A DNA stretch of 64,000 bases from Flavobacterium granuli (GTDB taxonomy: Bacteria > Bacteroidota > Bacteroidia > Flavobacteriales > Flavobacteriaceae), in assembly GCF_900129705.1 (NCBI RefSeq), contig NZ_FQWO01000002.1:248001-312000 (forward strand), written 5' to 3'. Under the pieces are notes generated by a model. The model made no database searches and was not told the origin of the DNA. It saw only the letters and a list, made by a program, of their open reading frames with translations. Positions 33,586 to 42,610 of the stretch are shown one piece after another (the first letter of the stretch is position 1; every line of letters starts with the position of its first letter). A program made the translations under genes and the position numbers.

Positions 33586-33816
33586 TTACTTTAAAAAAGA
33601 ATGAGCAGTTGTATCTTGATTTTCTGTTCCTGCTTCATCAAAAATTCTTAATTGTTTGATCCAATATAACATTGCAGCAGCACAAATAATCATAAAAATC
33701 CAGTTGATTGAATTTGCTGCAAACCAGGATTTTAACTCTAAAGAACGTAAAAAATCAAGGGGAGCAAATAAAACATTTACAAATAAGTATTCTATTCCTT
33801 CGAAAAATGCTTTCAT
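33586..33816 (-). CDS. Small membrane protein (DUF6341-like)
   Basis: 76 residues from the ATG at 33816 (MKAFFEGIEYLFVNVLFAPL); an upstream in-frame ATG at 33870 gives an unlikely 18-residue leader. There is one amphipathic N-terminal segment, LDFLRSLELKSWFAANSINW, and one membrane helix (FMIICAAAMLYWI). I associate this with the Flavobacteriia family DUF6341, conserved beside purD and DUF6427 genes. The function is unknown. Confidence 0.7.
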   Translation of the reverse strand: MKAFFEGIEYLFVNVLFAPLDFLRSLELKSWFAANSINWIFMIICAAAMLYWIKQLRIFDEAGTENQDTTAHSFLK

Positions 33817-33959
33817 AATGTATAAAATTAATTTTATTAGATGTTTTAAAGGAGCTGGATTACTAAACATTCTTCTTTGTTAAGAATCTTTTTGAACTTG
33901 CAGAGTTTCCTTTTTAAACAAGTACTATATTTACAGTCACAAAAGTATAAAATATCCTT

Positions 33960-34889
33960 ATGATTACAAGTGTTTTTAAAAAATCTACACCATTAAATTT
34001 TTCGTTGGTTGTATTTTTGATACTGGTTTTCTTTTTTCTTTTTCAAATTCAAGATTTAGCCTGGACTAATTCGCTTGTTTTGATTTCAGAGAAAGTGGGA
34101 CTGCTCACTATTTTACTGGCATCGGTTTTTATTACTAATTTCATTTCTAAGAAGAACGGCCTTAGTAAAGACAGCAGTTATATCATATTATTTTATTTGT
34201 TGTTTTCACTTTTCTTTCCCACGCTTTTGGGGAATACCAACTTGCTTTTGGCTAATTTTTTCCTTCTTTTGGCGTTCCGAAGATTGATTTCTCTCCAGTC
34301 ATTAAAAGCTTCCAAAGAGAAAATATTTGATGCTTCATTATGGATTTTTGCGGCCTCTTTATTTCATTTTTGGAGTATACTTTATATTGTTTTAGTCTTT
34401 ATTTCTATCATTTTTCACGTTTCAAGAGATTACAGAAACTGGATACTGCCTTTTATCGCTTTTATTGCTGTAGGGACTATTTTTACTTTTTTTTCGCTGG
34501 TATTGGATTTAAATTCAATAGAATACATCAGCAGAAGTGTACAAACCAATTTTGAGATTAATTATTTCACTAATAATTACCAAAACGGCGCCTTGTCTAT
34601 TTATGCAACCGTTGCTTTATTTTTTATCATTTCGATGTTTTCTACATTGTCAAACAGACCACAGATTTTACATAGCTCATACAAAAAGATTATTGCTTCT
34701 TTTTTTATCGGTGTATTGATTTTCTTGGTTTCGGCCAATAAAAGCAATGATTTACTGGTGTTTACAATTGCTCCTTTGGCTATGTTAGCAAGCAGTCATA
34801 TTGAAATGCCTCAGCTAAAATTGAAACAGGAAATGGTGTTGGTGGTACTTATCATCTGCAGTTTATTTGCTTTTTTCTCCCAATTATAA
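33960..34889 (+). CDS. Polytopic membrane protein (DUF6427-like)
   Basis: 309 residues with about eight to ten hydrophobic helices, beginning SLVVFLILVFFFLFQIQDLA. I associate it with the DUF6427 family, conserved in Flavobacteriia beside purD and upp. A transporter or polymerase-like integral membrane role is possible, but no motif supports either. Its last six bases overlap the convergent upp gene. Confidence 0.7.
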   Translation: MITSVFKKSTPLNFSLVVFLILVFFFLFQIQDLAWTNSLVLISEKVGLLTILLASVFITNFISKKNGLSKDSSYIILFYLLFSLFFPTLLGNTNLLLANFFLLLAFRRLISLQSLKASKEKIFDASLWIFAASLFHFWSILYIVLVFISIIFHVSRDYRNWILPFIAFIAVGTIFTFFSLVLDLNSIEYISRSVQTNFEINYFTNNYQNGALSIYATVALFFIISMFSTLSNRPQILHSSYKKIIASFFIGVLIFLVSANKSNDLLVFTIAPLAMLASSHIEMPQLKLKQEMVLVVLIICSLFAFFSQL

Positions 34890-35537
34890 TTTATTTCCAT
34901 AGGCCAAATCTCCTGCATCACCAAGTCCCGGCACAATATAACTGTGTTCATTTAGTTTTTCGTCAATAGAGGCAATCCAAAGATGACAGCTGTCTGGCAA
35001 GTGTTTTTCAAGATAAGCAATCCCTTCAGGAGCGGCTATGATAACGGCAATATGAATTTCTTTTGGTGTGCCTCTTTCCATCAATTTATTAAAAACCGCA
35101 ACAATAGACTGTCCGGTAGCAAGCATAGGATCAAGTAGCAATAAGTAGTTATCATTAATGTCCGCAATGGCTTGGTACTCTACCAGAATGTCAAAATAAT
35201 CATCGTTATTTGGGTGATGTCTATAGGCGGAAACAAAACCGTTTTGAGCGCTGTCAAAATAATTCAAAAAACCCATATGCAAGGTAAGTCCGGCGCGTAG
35301 GATAGAACACAAAACAAGTTGATCTTTGATTTCGCTGGTTTTTTTAGTACCAAGTGGCGTCTGAATTTCGACTTCTTTGTAATGCAAATTTTTACTCAGT
35401 TCATAGGCCATAATTTCACCAATTCGCTCAATATTTCTTCGAAAGCGCATACTGTCATTGTGTACATTGACATTTCTGATTTGGCCTAAAAAATGATTTA
35501 GGACACTGTTTGTTTCTGATAAATGATGGATTTGCAT
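34884..35537 (-). CDS. upp: Uracil phosphoribosyltransferase
   Basis: Upp salvages uracil to UMP with PRPP. The 217-residue protein shows VLCSILRAGLTLHMGFLNYF, the PRPP-binding loop LLLLDPMLATGQSIVAVF (about residues 131-148) and the uracil-binding C-terminal segment YIVPGLGDAGDLAYGNKL. The length is normal. It is convergent with the DUF6427-like gene (six-base overlap) and divergent from the DUF4254 gene. Confidence 0.96.
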   Translation of the reverse strand: MQIHHLSETNSVLNHFLGQIRNVNVHNDSMRFRRNIERIGEIMAYELSKNLHYKEVEIQTPLGTKKTSEIKDQLVLCSILRAGLTLHMGFLNYFDSAQNGFVSAYRHHPNNDDYFDILVEYQAIADINDNYLLLLDPMLATGQSIVAVFNKLMERGTPKEIHIAVIIAAPEGIAYLEKHLPDSCHLWIASIDEKLNEHSYIVPGLGDAGDLAYGNKL

Positions 35538-35642
35538 AATTTAATTTTATGGAGAATTTTAGTACTAAAATCTCATTTGTTTGTTATTTCCTACTTTAAA
35601 AGAGATTTGTGACTTCTGATTTTTTTATAAAAGTATAAAAAG

Positions 35643-35650
35643 TATCTTTG
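35643..35650 (+). promoter_or_regulatory. -7 promoter element of the DUF4254 gene
   Basis: TATCTTTG matches TAnnTTTG, 21 bases before the start codon. No convincing TTG at -33. Confidence 0.55.
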
Positions 35651-35670
35651 TAACCATAAAATATAAAAAG

Positions 35671-36276
35671 ATGTTTTCAAAACTAGCCTATGCGGTCTTC
35701 GAGCAAAGTATTAAAGATTATCATCAATTTGATAATGTAGATCAGCCCATAAATAATCCTTTCCCAAAGGAAAAATTCGAACATTTACTGTATCTTAAAA
35801 ATTGGATTGATACCGTACAATGGCATTTTGAAGATATCATTCGTGATCCGAATATTGATCCGGTTGCTGCTTTGACTTTGAAAAGAAGAATCGATGCCTC
35901 CAATCAGGAACGCACGGACATGGTGGAGTATATTGATAGTTATTTTTTACAAAAATACAGCAATGTAAAAGTAAAAGAGAATGCCAAAATCAATTCAGAA
36001 AGTCCGGCTTGGGCTTTTGACCGATTGTCGATTTTAGCTTTAAAAATTTATCATATGAATGAGGAAGCGACTCGTGAAGAAGCTTCTCAGGAACACAGAG
36101 ACAAATGTCAGGCAAAATTGAATATTTTATTGGAACAAAGAACCGATTTATCGACTGCCATTGATGATTTGTTAGGCGATATTGAAAAAGGGGATAAATT
36201 CATGAAAGTGTACAAACAAATGAAAATGTACAATGACGATGATTTAAATCCGGTTTTGTACCAAGGAAAAAAATAA
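35671..36276 (+). CDS. DUF4254 domain protein
   Basis: 201 residues, soluble and helical, with conserved HLLYLKNWIDTVQWHFEDII (about residues 39-58), LKRRIDASNQERTDMVEYID and CQAKLNILLEQRTDLSTAID. These are features of DUF4254, a Bacteroidota family habitually next to a glycosyltransferase family 9 gene, as here. A link to lipopolysaccharide core synthesis is inferred from this neighbourhood; no catalytic residues are recognised. Confidence 0.85.
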   Translation: MFSKLAYAVFEQSIKDYHQFDNVDQPINNPFPKEKFEHLLYLKNWIDTVQWHFEDIIRDPNIDPVAALTLKRRIDASNQERTDMVEYIDSYFLQKYSNVKVKENAKINSESPAWAFDRLSILALKIYHMNEEATREEASQEHRDKCQAKLNILLEQRTDLSTAIDDLLGDIEKGDKFMKVYKQMKMYNDDDLNPVLYQGKK

Positions 36277-36292
36277 GAAATACTAATTTAAG

Positions 36293-36353
36293 CCATTGAG
36301 AGATTAAGAAAATTAAGTAAAACTTAATGATCCTTAATCTCTTAATGGTTTTT
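36293..36353 (+). terminator. Long hairpin after the DUF4254 gene
   Basis: CCATTGAGAGATTAAG (36293-36308) pairs with CTTAATCTCTTAATGG (36333-36348), 15 of 16 matched plus one wobble, followed by TTTTT. A smaller inner hairpin (TTAAGT...ACTTAA) lies in the loop. It ends 15 bases before the next gene start, so it may act as a terminator or attenuator. Confidence 0.7.
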
Positions 36354-36367
36354 ATACAATTAAGTAA

Positions 36368-37405
36368 TTGTCAAAAAAAATCCAACATATAGCTGTTATG
36401 AGGCTTTCCGCAATGGGGGATGTCGCGATGACTGTGCCTGTTTTGCGCGCTTTTGTAAAGCAGTATCCTGAAGTTAAAATCACGGTGATTTCCCGTCCGT
36501 TTTTCAAGCCTTTTTTTGAAGGCATCCCAAATCTTACTTTTTTTGCTTTCGATGAAAAACAACGCCATAAAGGTTTTTTAGGATTGTTGCGACTGTTTCA
36601 AGATGTAAAACAATTAAACATCGATGCCTTTGCCGATTTGCATAACGTTTTGCGATCTAAAATTGTCAGATCACTTTTTGCCTTGAGCGGAAAAAAGATG
36701 GCTTATACAGATAAAGGCCGGGCGGAGAAAAAAGCCTTAACCCGATTTGAAAATAAAGAGTTCAAGCCACTTCTCAGTATGTTTGAAAGACACGCGAAAG
36801 TATTTGAACAACTTGGTTTTGCACTTGATTTATCCAATCCTGTTTTTCCGGAAAAAGCAGTCTTAAGCCCCGATATTTTAGCAATAATTGGCGATAATCA
36901 TGAAAATTTGATTGGGATTGCTCCTTTTGCCCAATACGATTCTAAAGTCTATCCTTTGGACTTGATGCAGTCCGTAATCGAGGAATTGTCGAAAAACCCG
37001 AACAACAAAATCCTGCTTTTTGGCGGCGGAAAAAAAGAAATCGAAATCTTGGATTCGCTTTCTTCCTATAAAGAAAATGTCATCAATATGGCGGGAAAAA
37101 TCAAGTTTCAACAGGAATTAGAATTGATCAGTAATTTGGATGTGATGCTGTCAATGGATTCTGGAAATGCCCATATTGCGGCTATGCTTGGCGTAAAAGT
37201 CATTACACTTTGGGGCGCCACGCATCCTTATGCTGGATTTATGCCATTTAATCAGCCTATCGAAAACGCTTTGGTTTCTGATAGAAATCTGTTTCCAAAA
37301 TTACCCACTTCGGTCTATGGAAATAAAAAAGTGGAAGGCTATGAAGAGGTCATGCGAACAATTTCTGTTGACTCTATTATAAAAGTTTTAAATTATTGTA
37401 AGTAA
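36368..37405 (+). CDS. Glycosyltransferase family 9 (heptosyltransferase-like)
   Basis: 345 residues of the GT-B fold. A TTG start is chosen because the first strand IQHIAVMRLSAMGDVAMTVP is complete only from there; the next ATG (36398) would cut the strand. Other marks are VTVISRPFFKPFFEG-like strand 2, the Asp/His segment IDAFADLHNVLRSKIVRSL, and the C-terminal nucleotide-sugar site MLSMDSGNAHIAAMLGVKVI. These enzymes add heptose or another sugar to lipid A-core. It follows DUF4254 after a hairpin. Confidence 0.88.
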   Translation: MSKKIQHIAVMRLSAMGDVAMTVPVLRAFVKQYPEVKITVISRPFFKPFFEGIPNLTFFAFDEKQRHKGFLGLLRLFQDVKQLNIDAFADLHNVLRSKIVRSLFALSGKKMAYTDKGRAEKKALTRFENKEFKPLLSMFERHAKVFEQLGFALDLSNPVFPEKAVLSPDILAIIGDNHENLIGIAPFAQYDSKVYPLDLMQSVIEELSKNPNNKILLFGGGKKEIEILDSLSSYKENVINMAGKIKFQQELELISNLDVMLSMDSGNAHIAAMLGVKVITLWGATHPYAGFMPFNQPIENALVSDRNLFPKLPTSVYGNKKVEGYEEVMRTISVDSIIKVLNYCK

Positions 37406-37638
37406 GTAAATTAAGTTGTACTCTTAGTTAGTCCTTATGTTTCCTGAGTTTTTTAATTGCAGGAATAATTTTATCAAATTTTTAACAAATCAGTTTTTAA
37501 TTATTAATATTGAAAATACTACTTTGGCTTACTGTAAGTTAGGTCTTACAAGCAAAAGTTAGTTTAGGAGGAATAGAGGGCTTGCTTAAGTTGCTTTGTA
37601 AATCTTGAAATTTTAATACAATAAAACAGAAACTATTT
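37406..37638. other. Spacer upstream of the outer-membrane barrel gene
   Basis: 233 bases, AT-rich, no open reading frame of note. Neither a clear promoter element nor a hairpin stood out. Confidence 0.5.
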
Positions 37639-40422
37639 ATGCAAAAAATTACAGGATTAATTACGATTTTGTTCCTATTTTCATTTTCAGCATTTTCTCA
37701 ACAAGCACAGCTTTCGGGTGTTATTACCGATGGTAATGAAAAAGCAGCAGTTTATAATTCGGTTGTTGCTTTATTAACTCCCGTAGATTCTATTTTATAT
37801 AAGTTTACCCGATCTGATAAAAAGGGAAATTTTAATTTCAAAAATGTAAAAGCAGGAAACTACATCCTGATGACTTCACACTATCAATATGCTGATTATG
37901 TAGATCCTATAATCGTTAAGGAAAACGAAAACAAGCTGGGAACAATCGCTTTGAAAAGCAAAATAGAACTGCTTCGTGAAGTAGTAATAAAAACGGGCTC
38001 CATTAGAATAAAAGGGGATACTACCAGTTACAGAGCAAGTGATTTTGTTGTTAGTGAGAACGCTAACGTAGAAGAATTATTAAAAAAACTACCAGGAATT
38101 CAAGTAGATAAAAATGGTGCCATAAAAGCCATGGGGGAAACCGTGCAAAAAGTATTGGTAGATGGCGAAGAATTTTTTGGGGATGATCCTGGCATGGCGG
38201 TAAAAAACTTAAGAGCCGATGCAGTAAAAGAAGTTCAAGTTTTTGATAAAAAAAGTGAACTGGCCGAATTTACAGGTATAGACGATGGCAACACTAAAAA
38301 AACGATTAATCTAAAATTAAAAGAAGATAAGAAGAAAGGCTACTTTGGTAAAATTGACGGAGCCAATCAGCCATTTACTGATACCGATTCCAGATACAAT
38401 AGCAATTTGATGGTCAGTAGTTTTAAAGGCAAAAGAAAATTATCTGCGTTTTTATTAAACGGAAATACAGGTCAAGATGGCCTAGGCTGGGAGGATAGCG
38501 AGAAATTTGGAGCTCGTGATGACAGCTTTAGTATGAATATGGATGATGATGGAAATGTAAATTTTGAATGGGTTGGGGGTAATAATGATGGAGAACCTTA
38601 TGTAAATACTCAAAATGGATTTATCAAAAACACCAATGCAGGATTACAGTACACCAACAAGTGGAATGACAAACAGAACTTGAATGTATCGCCAAAATTT
38701 AATAAACAAATTTATACTAATAATAATAGTAGAATTTCCCAAACTCAAGTAGGAGAAACGCAATTAAATGAAAACAAATCTACAGTAACCAATGTAAATA
38801 GAAGTAATTTTAAACTCAATGCGACCTACGATGTAAAACTAGATTCGGTAAACTCCTTAAAAATTACTGCTAAAACTAATTTTTATAATACCGATAGTGA
38901 TGAATTTACAGACGGAACTACAACTGGAAATGGTGGAATATTAAAAAATAAACAGCAGAGAGCATTCACCACAAATTCGGATAAGTCCTCATTTTTTACT
39001 AGTCTTTTATTCAAACATAAATTTGCTAAACCCCGTAGAACCTTTTCGGTAAACAGTAGTTGGAGTATGTTAAATACAAACTCAAATAACTTTTTAAAGT
39101 CTTCTAACGAAAGTTATGTTGATGGAGTTTTTGCGACAAAAGATGATGTAGATCAAAATAAAATAGGCGATAAAACAAGTCAAAACTTTGCAGCAAGTTT
39201 TAGCTATTCAGAACCTATTGCTAAACAATTATCGCTTCAGTTTGCTTACCAAATAGCCTATGATAAGGGTGAAAACAACTATTTTACCTATGATTATTCT
39301 GAAGATACCGGAAAATATGATTTGCTTGTAAATTCATTATCAAACGAATTCGAACAGACAATGGTTACACACAGACCCAATTTAAAGTTGAGTTACAATG
39401 CTAAAAAAATCAATTATAGTTTTGGAAGTGGTTTTGGTTTCACCTCTTTTGATTTGTTAGACAAAACAATGGAGAAAGAATACAAACGAAACTATGCTAA
39501 TTTTTTTCCTTCAGCAAGTTTTTCATACAAGTATAAAAGCAACAGTAACTTACGCGTTAATTATCAAGGATCAACGAGACAGCCTACTCTTGATCAATTG
39601 CAACCGCTAAGAAACAATCAAGACTTTTTTAATCAAACCTTAGGGAATCCAGATTTAAAACAATCCTTTACTAATAGTATAAACATCAACCAGAGTAGTT
39701 ATGATATGTTGAGCGAAACTCAGATTTATCAGGGACTTTCTTTTAGTACAACAAACAATTTAATTATTTATAGCAGAGTAATAGATCCTGAATCGGCCAA
39801 AACTATTTCTAAACCGATAAATACAAATGGAAATTTTGCAACAAATTTTTATTTCGGGTATGGATTAAAAATCAAGAAAATAGATTTAAGAGCTAATTTT
39901 AGTCCCTCTTTTGGCTATAATAAATCAGCACTTAGCATTAATGATAAAATAGGTAGCGCTAAGAATTTAAACACAGGATTTTCTGTTTATTTAAGTAAGT
40001 CTAAAGAAAAACAATATGATATTAACTTAAGCAATAGATTTTCATTTAATAGAAATAGTACCACTCAAAATAGTGAAATTAAATCTTTTAACACTAATAA
40101 TTTGAATTTAGACATTGGAGTTTATTTCGCTGAAAAATGGAAACTATCAACAGATTACAATTTAAATACAAGACAAAAAACAGTCGACTTTCAGAACAAT
40201 CTTACCAATCAATTGTGGAATGCAAGATTGCAACGCACCTTTAAAAAAGATGAATTTACAGCCTATTTTATGGTACGAGATATTTTAAATCAAAACATAG
40301 GCATACAAAGAAATGTTTATGAAAACACCATCAGTCAGGAGCAAAATGATAGGCTTAAACGATATGCTATGATAGGTTTTACTTGGAATTTTAAAAATAG
40401 AGGTGAAACCACAAAAAGATAA
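37639..40422 (+). CDS. Outer-membrane beta-barrel family protein with carboxypeptidase-regulatory-like domain
   Basis: 927 residues: a signal peptide MQKITGLITILFLFSFSAFS, a CarboxypepD-reg-like domain (LSGVITDGNEKAAVYNSVVA and KKGNFNFKNVKAGNYILMTS, residues 25-95), a plug-like domain (NVEELLKKLPGIQVDKNGAI and VQKVLVDGEEFFGDDPGMAV), then a long barrel rich in Asn/Ser/Tyr (OMP_b-brl_3 type). It resembles TonB-dependent receptors but ends NFKNRGETTKR rather than in a classical aromatic barrel residue. It is paired with a GLPGLI gene 83 bases downstream, a common Bacteroidota arrangement. The ligand is unknown. Confidence 0.87.
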   Translation: MQKITGLITILFLFSFSAFSQQAQLSGVITDGNEKAAVYNSVVALLTPVDSILYKFTRSDKKGNFNFKNVKAGNYILMTSHYQYADYVDPIIVKENENKLGTIALKSKIELLREVVIKTGSIRIKGDTTSYRASDFVVSENANVEELLKKLPGIQVDKNGAIKAMGETVQKVLVDGEEFFGDDPGMAVKNLRADAVKEVQVFDKKSELAEFTGIDDGNTKKTINLKLKEDKKKGYFGKIDGANQPFTDTDSRYNSNLMVSSFKGKRKLSAFLLNGNTGQDGLGWEDSEKFGARDDSFSMNMDDDGNVNFEWVGGNNDGEPYVNTQNGFIKNTNAGLQYTNKWNDKQNLNVSPKFNKQIYTNNNSRISQTQVGETQLNENKSTVTNVNRSNFKLNATYDVKLDSVNSLKITAKTNFYNTDSDEFTDGTTTGNGGILKNKQQRAFTTNSDKSSFFTSLLFKHKFAKPRRTFSVNSSWSMLNTNSNNFLKSSNESYVDGVFATKDDVDQNKIGDKTSQNFAASFSYSEPIAKQLSLQFAYQIAYDKGENNYFTYDYSEDTGKYDLLVNSLSNEFEQTMVTHRPNLKLSYNAKKINYSFGSGFGFTSFDLLDKTMEKEYKRNYANFFPSASFSYKYKSNSNLRVNYQGSTRQPTLDQLQPLRNNQDFFNQTLGNPDLKQSFTNSININQSSYDMLSETQIYQGLSFSTTNNLIIYSRVIDPESAKTISKPINTNGNFATNFYFGYGLKIKKIDLRANFSPSFGYNKSALSINDKIGSAKNLNTGFSVYLSKSKEKQYDINLSNRFSFNRNSTTQNSEIKSFNTNNLNLDIGVYFAEKWKLSTDYNLNTRQKTVDFQNNLTNQLWNARLQRTFKKDEFTAYFMVRDILNQNIGIQRNVYENTISQEQNDRLKRYAMIGFTWNFKNRGETTKR

Positions 40423-40505
40423 ATTACATGCTAATTGGGTTATAACCACTAGAAATCTCAATGATAATTCTACATTCATAACCTATAACTCATAACTTAC
40501 AAAAT

Positions 40506-41267
40506 ATGAAAACAATACTTTTTTTTATTACTGCACTCCTTTTTACAATGATATCAAATGCACAGCAATTTGTAGATAAAGCTGTAATTGAGTATGAAGT
40601 AAATACCAATCTAAAAAAGATGATGGGTAATGATAGTTGGGATGAGATGATTAAAGACAATCTGTCTGACCTTAAAATATCATACTTCAGCTATACTTTT
40701 GCAGATAACAAAAGCCTTTTTAAATTTGATAGATGGAGTCCAAAAACAAGAATTCCAAAATACCAGAAAGAGGCAGATGAAGAAAACAGCTGGTATTTTG
40801 ATTTTAATACAGGAATAATGAATATGCAAAAACAAATAGTAGGAACTAATTTTGTTATAGCCGATAGTATTCCTAAAATTGAATGGAAAATCACCAATGA
40901 AAACAGAGAAATAGCAGGTTATAATTGCCGAAAAGCGGTTGGGAAAATAATGGACGACGTATATGTATTTGCTTTTTACACTGATGATATCACGATTTCT
41001 GGCGGTCCATGTTCTATAAATGGTTTGCCGGGTATGATTTTAGGTCTGACTGTACCACGTTTGCATACCTCTTTTGTAGCTACTAAAGTTGATGTTTCCT
41101 TCAGTGATATATCTAATATAAAACCCATCACAGCCAAAAAAACGTATGATATGATGGGTTTAAAATCGTTGATAGAAGAAAGAACAAAAGATTGGTTTAG
41201 CTATGGGGAGGATAAAGAAGAAAACAAAAGGCAAAAAAATATCTTTTTGTGGAATGCGTTTTTATGA
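40506..41267 (+). CDS. GLPGLI family protein
   Basis: 253 residues with signal peptide MKTILFFITALLFTMISNAQ and the diagnostic motif GPCSINGLPGMILGLTVPRL at about residues 163-182 (the GLPGLI signature, here GLPGMI). Upstream, the strand segment WKITNENREIAGYNCRKAVG is also characteristic. The family is confined to Bacteroidota, of unknown function, often next to large outer-membrane receptors as here. A periplasmic or surface location is likely. Confidence 0.9.
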   Translation: MKTILFFITALLFTMISNAQQFVDKAVIEYEVNTNLKKMMGNDSWDEMIKDNLSDLKISYFSYTFADNKSLFKFDRWSPKTRIPKYQKEADEENSWYFDFNTGIMNMQKQIVGTNFVIADSIPKIEWKITNENREIAGYNCRKAVGKIMDDVYVFAFYTDDITISGGPCSINGLPGMILGLTVPRLHTSFVATKVDVSFSDISNIKPITAKKTYDMMGLKSLIEERTKDWFSYGEDKEENKRQKNIFLWNAFL

Positions 41268-41350
41268 TCACTAATCTCTTTAGACGGAATTCAAGAAATT
41301 TTTCAATACAAATTAATTAGTGTTAATTTGATAAATTCGTGTATAAGCTA

Positions 41351-41380
41351 AAAAACTTCCCTTTTCAGAGAAGTTTTTTT
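41351..41380. terminator. Terminator between the GLPGLI gene and the convergent oxidoreductase gene
   Basis: AAAAACTTC (41351-41359) and GAAGTTTTT (41370-41378) with a ten-base loop and T-runs on both strands. Confidence 0.8.
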
Positions 41381-41430
41381 AGTTAACTATTTGAATTTAA
41401 TTCCGAAAGATCGGGATTGGAATTTAGTTT

Positions 41431-42483
41431 TTAAACATCATCAAAATCTACGTAAATAGTCTCAGATGTAGGATGCGCCTGACAAGTTAAGATCAAGCCG
41501 CTGGCAATTTCTTTATCGGTAAGAATGGAATTCTTAGTCATTTCAGCAGTTCCGGATGTTACTCGGGCAAGACAGCTGCTGCAAATCCCGCCTTGGCAAG
41601 AATAAGGCGCATCAATGCCTTGTTTTAACGAAGCTTCAAGGATGGTTTGTTTTTGTGACATTTCAAAAGTGGTTTCATCATCATCTACCATAACGGTAAT
41701 TTTAGAATGCCCTTCTAAATTGTCTTTTATTACATTTTCATGTGAAGAGGTGGTGAAAAGTTCGAATTTTATAGCCGATTCTTTTACATTTTTTTCTTTT
41801 AAAACAGCCGAAATAGTATTGATCATGTCCTCAGGTCCGCACAAATAGAATTTGTCAAATTCCAGTTCCTTGTGTTTGTTGTTCAATACAAAATTCACAA
41901 CCGATTTATCAATTCGACCAAAAAGAGATTGATCTACTTTGGCTTGACTGTAAACATAATGCACAAATAAGCGGCTTACATATTGCAGTTGTAAATCATG
42001 TAATTCTTGATGAAATATCGTTTCTTCGGGCGTTTTGTTGCCATAAACCAATACAAAAGAACTTTTGGGTTCATTTTTTAAAATTGATTTTATCATTGAC
42101 ATCACTGGAGTAATACCACTTCCAGATACAAAAGCGATATAGTTTTTTTGTCTGCTTGCTTCTGGTTCCAATGTGAATTTACCTTCAGGTTTCCCTACTT
42201 CAAGAACGTCACCGGCTTTTAGTTTTGTATTGGCAAATTGAGAAAAAGCGCCATTTTTTACCGCTTTAACAGCGATACGAAGTTCGTCGCTTTCTGGAGC
42301 TGAGCAAATAGAATAAGCACGACGAATTTCTTTTCCGTCAAGGGTTAACCTCAAGTTAAGATATTGACCTGCAATGAATTTATAATTAGATTTTAGTTCC
42401 TCGGGAACATTAAAAAGTATCGAAACCGCATCTTTGGTTTCGCGACGTACTTCTTTTATAATTAATTTTAAAAAGGATGGCAT
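41431..42483 (-). CDS. PaaE-like NAD(P)H oxidoreductase with FAD and [2Fe-2S] domains
   Basis: 350 residues with three domains. The FAD-binding barrel contains RRAYSICSAPESDELRIAVK (about residue 54). The NAD(P)-binding domain has YIAFVSGSGITPVMSMIKSI and ends FYLCGPEDMINTI. The C-terminal plant-type ferredoxin domain has its four cysteines in APYSCQGGICSSCLARVTSG plus LTCQAHP. This is the architecture of PaaE, the reductase of phenylacetyl-CoA epoxidase, and of other ferredoxin reductases. No paaABCD genes are nearby, so an independent electron-transfer role is just as likely. Confidence 0.88.
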   Translation of the reverse strand: MPSFLKLIIKEVRRETKDAVSILFNVPEELKSNYKFIAGQYLNLRLTLDGKEIRRAYSICSAPESDELRIAVKAVKNGAFSQFANTKLKAGDVLEVGKPEGKFTLEPEASRQKNYIAFVSGSGITPVMSMIKSILKNEPKSSFVLVYGNKTPEETIFHQELHDLQLQYVSRLFVHYVYSQAKVDQSLFGRIDKSVVNFVLNNKHKELEFDKFYLCGPEDMINTISAVLKEKNVKESAIKFELFTTSSHENVIKDNLEGHSKITVMVDDDETTFEMSQKQTILEASLKQGIDAPYSCQGGICSSCLARVTSGTAEMTKNSILTDKEIASGLILTCQAHPTSETIYVDFDDV

Positions 42484-42610
42484 GAGATAAATTTTTTACA
42501 AAAATAAGAAACGGTATATAAATGGAAGATATTAATTAAAGAATATTTGTTTTCTTAGCGTAACATTTTCCCGTTTTCAACTACTTACCATAAAACTAAA
42601 CCAATAAGTT

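Noticed and set aside
41431..42483. Phenylacetate degradation operon suggested by the PaaE-like gene
   Set aside because: No paaABCDK or ring-cleavage gene is present. The nearest ligase-like gene (29983-31296) is CapK-like and surrounded by polysaccharide genes.
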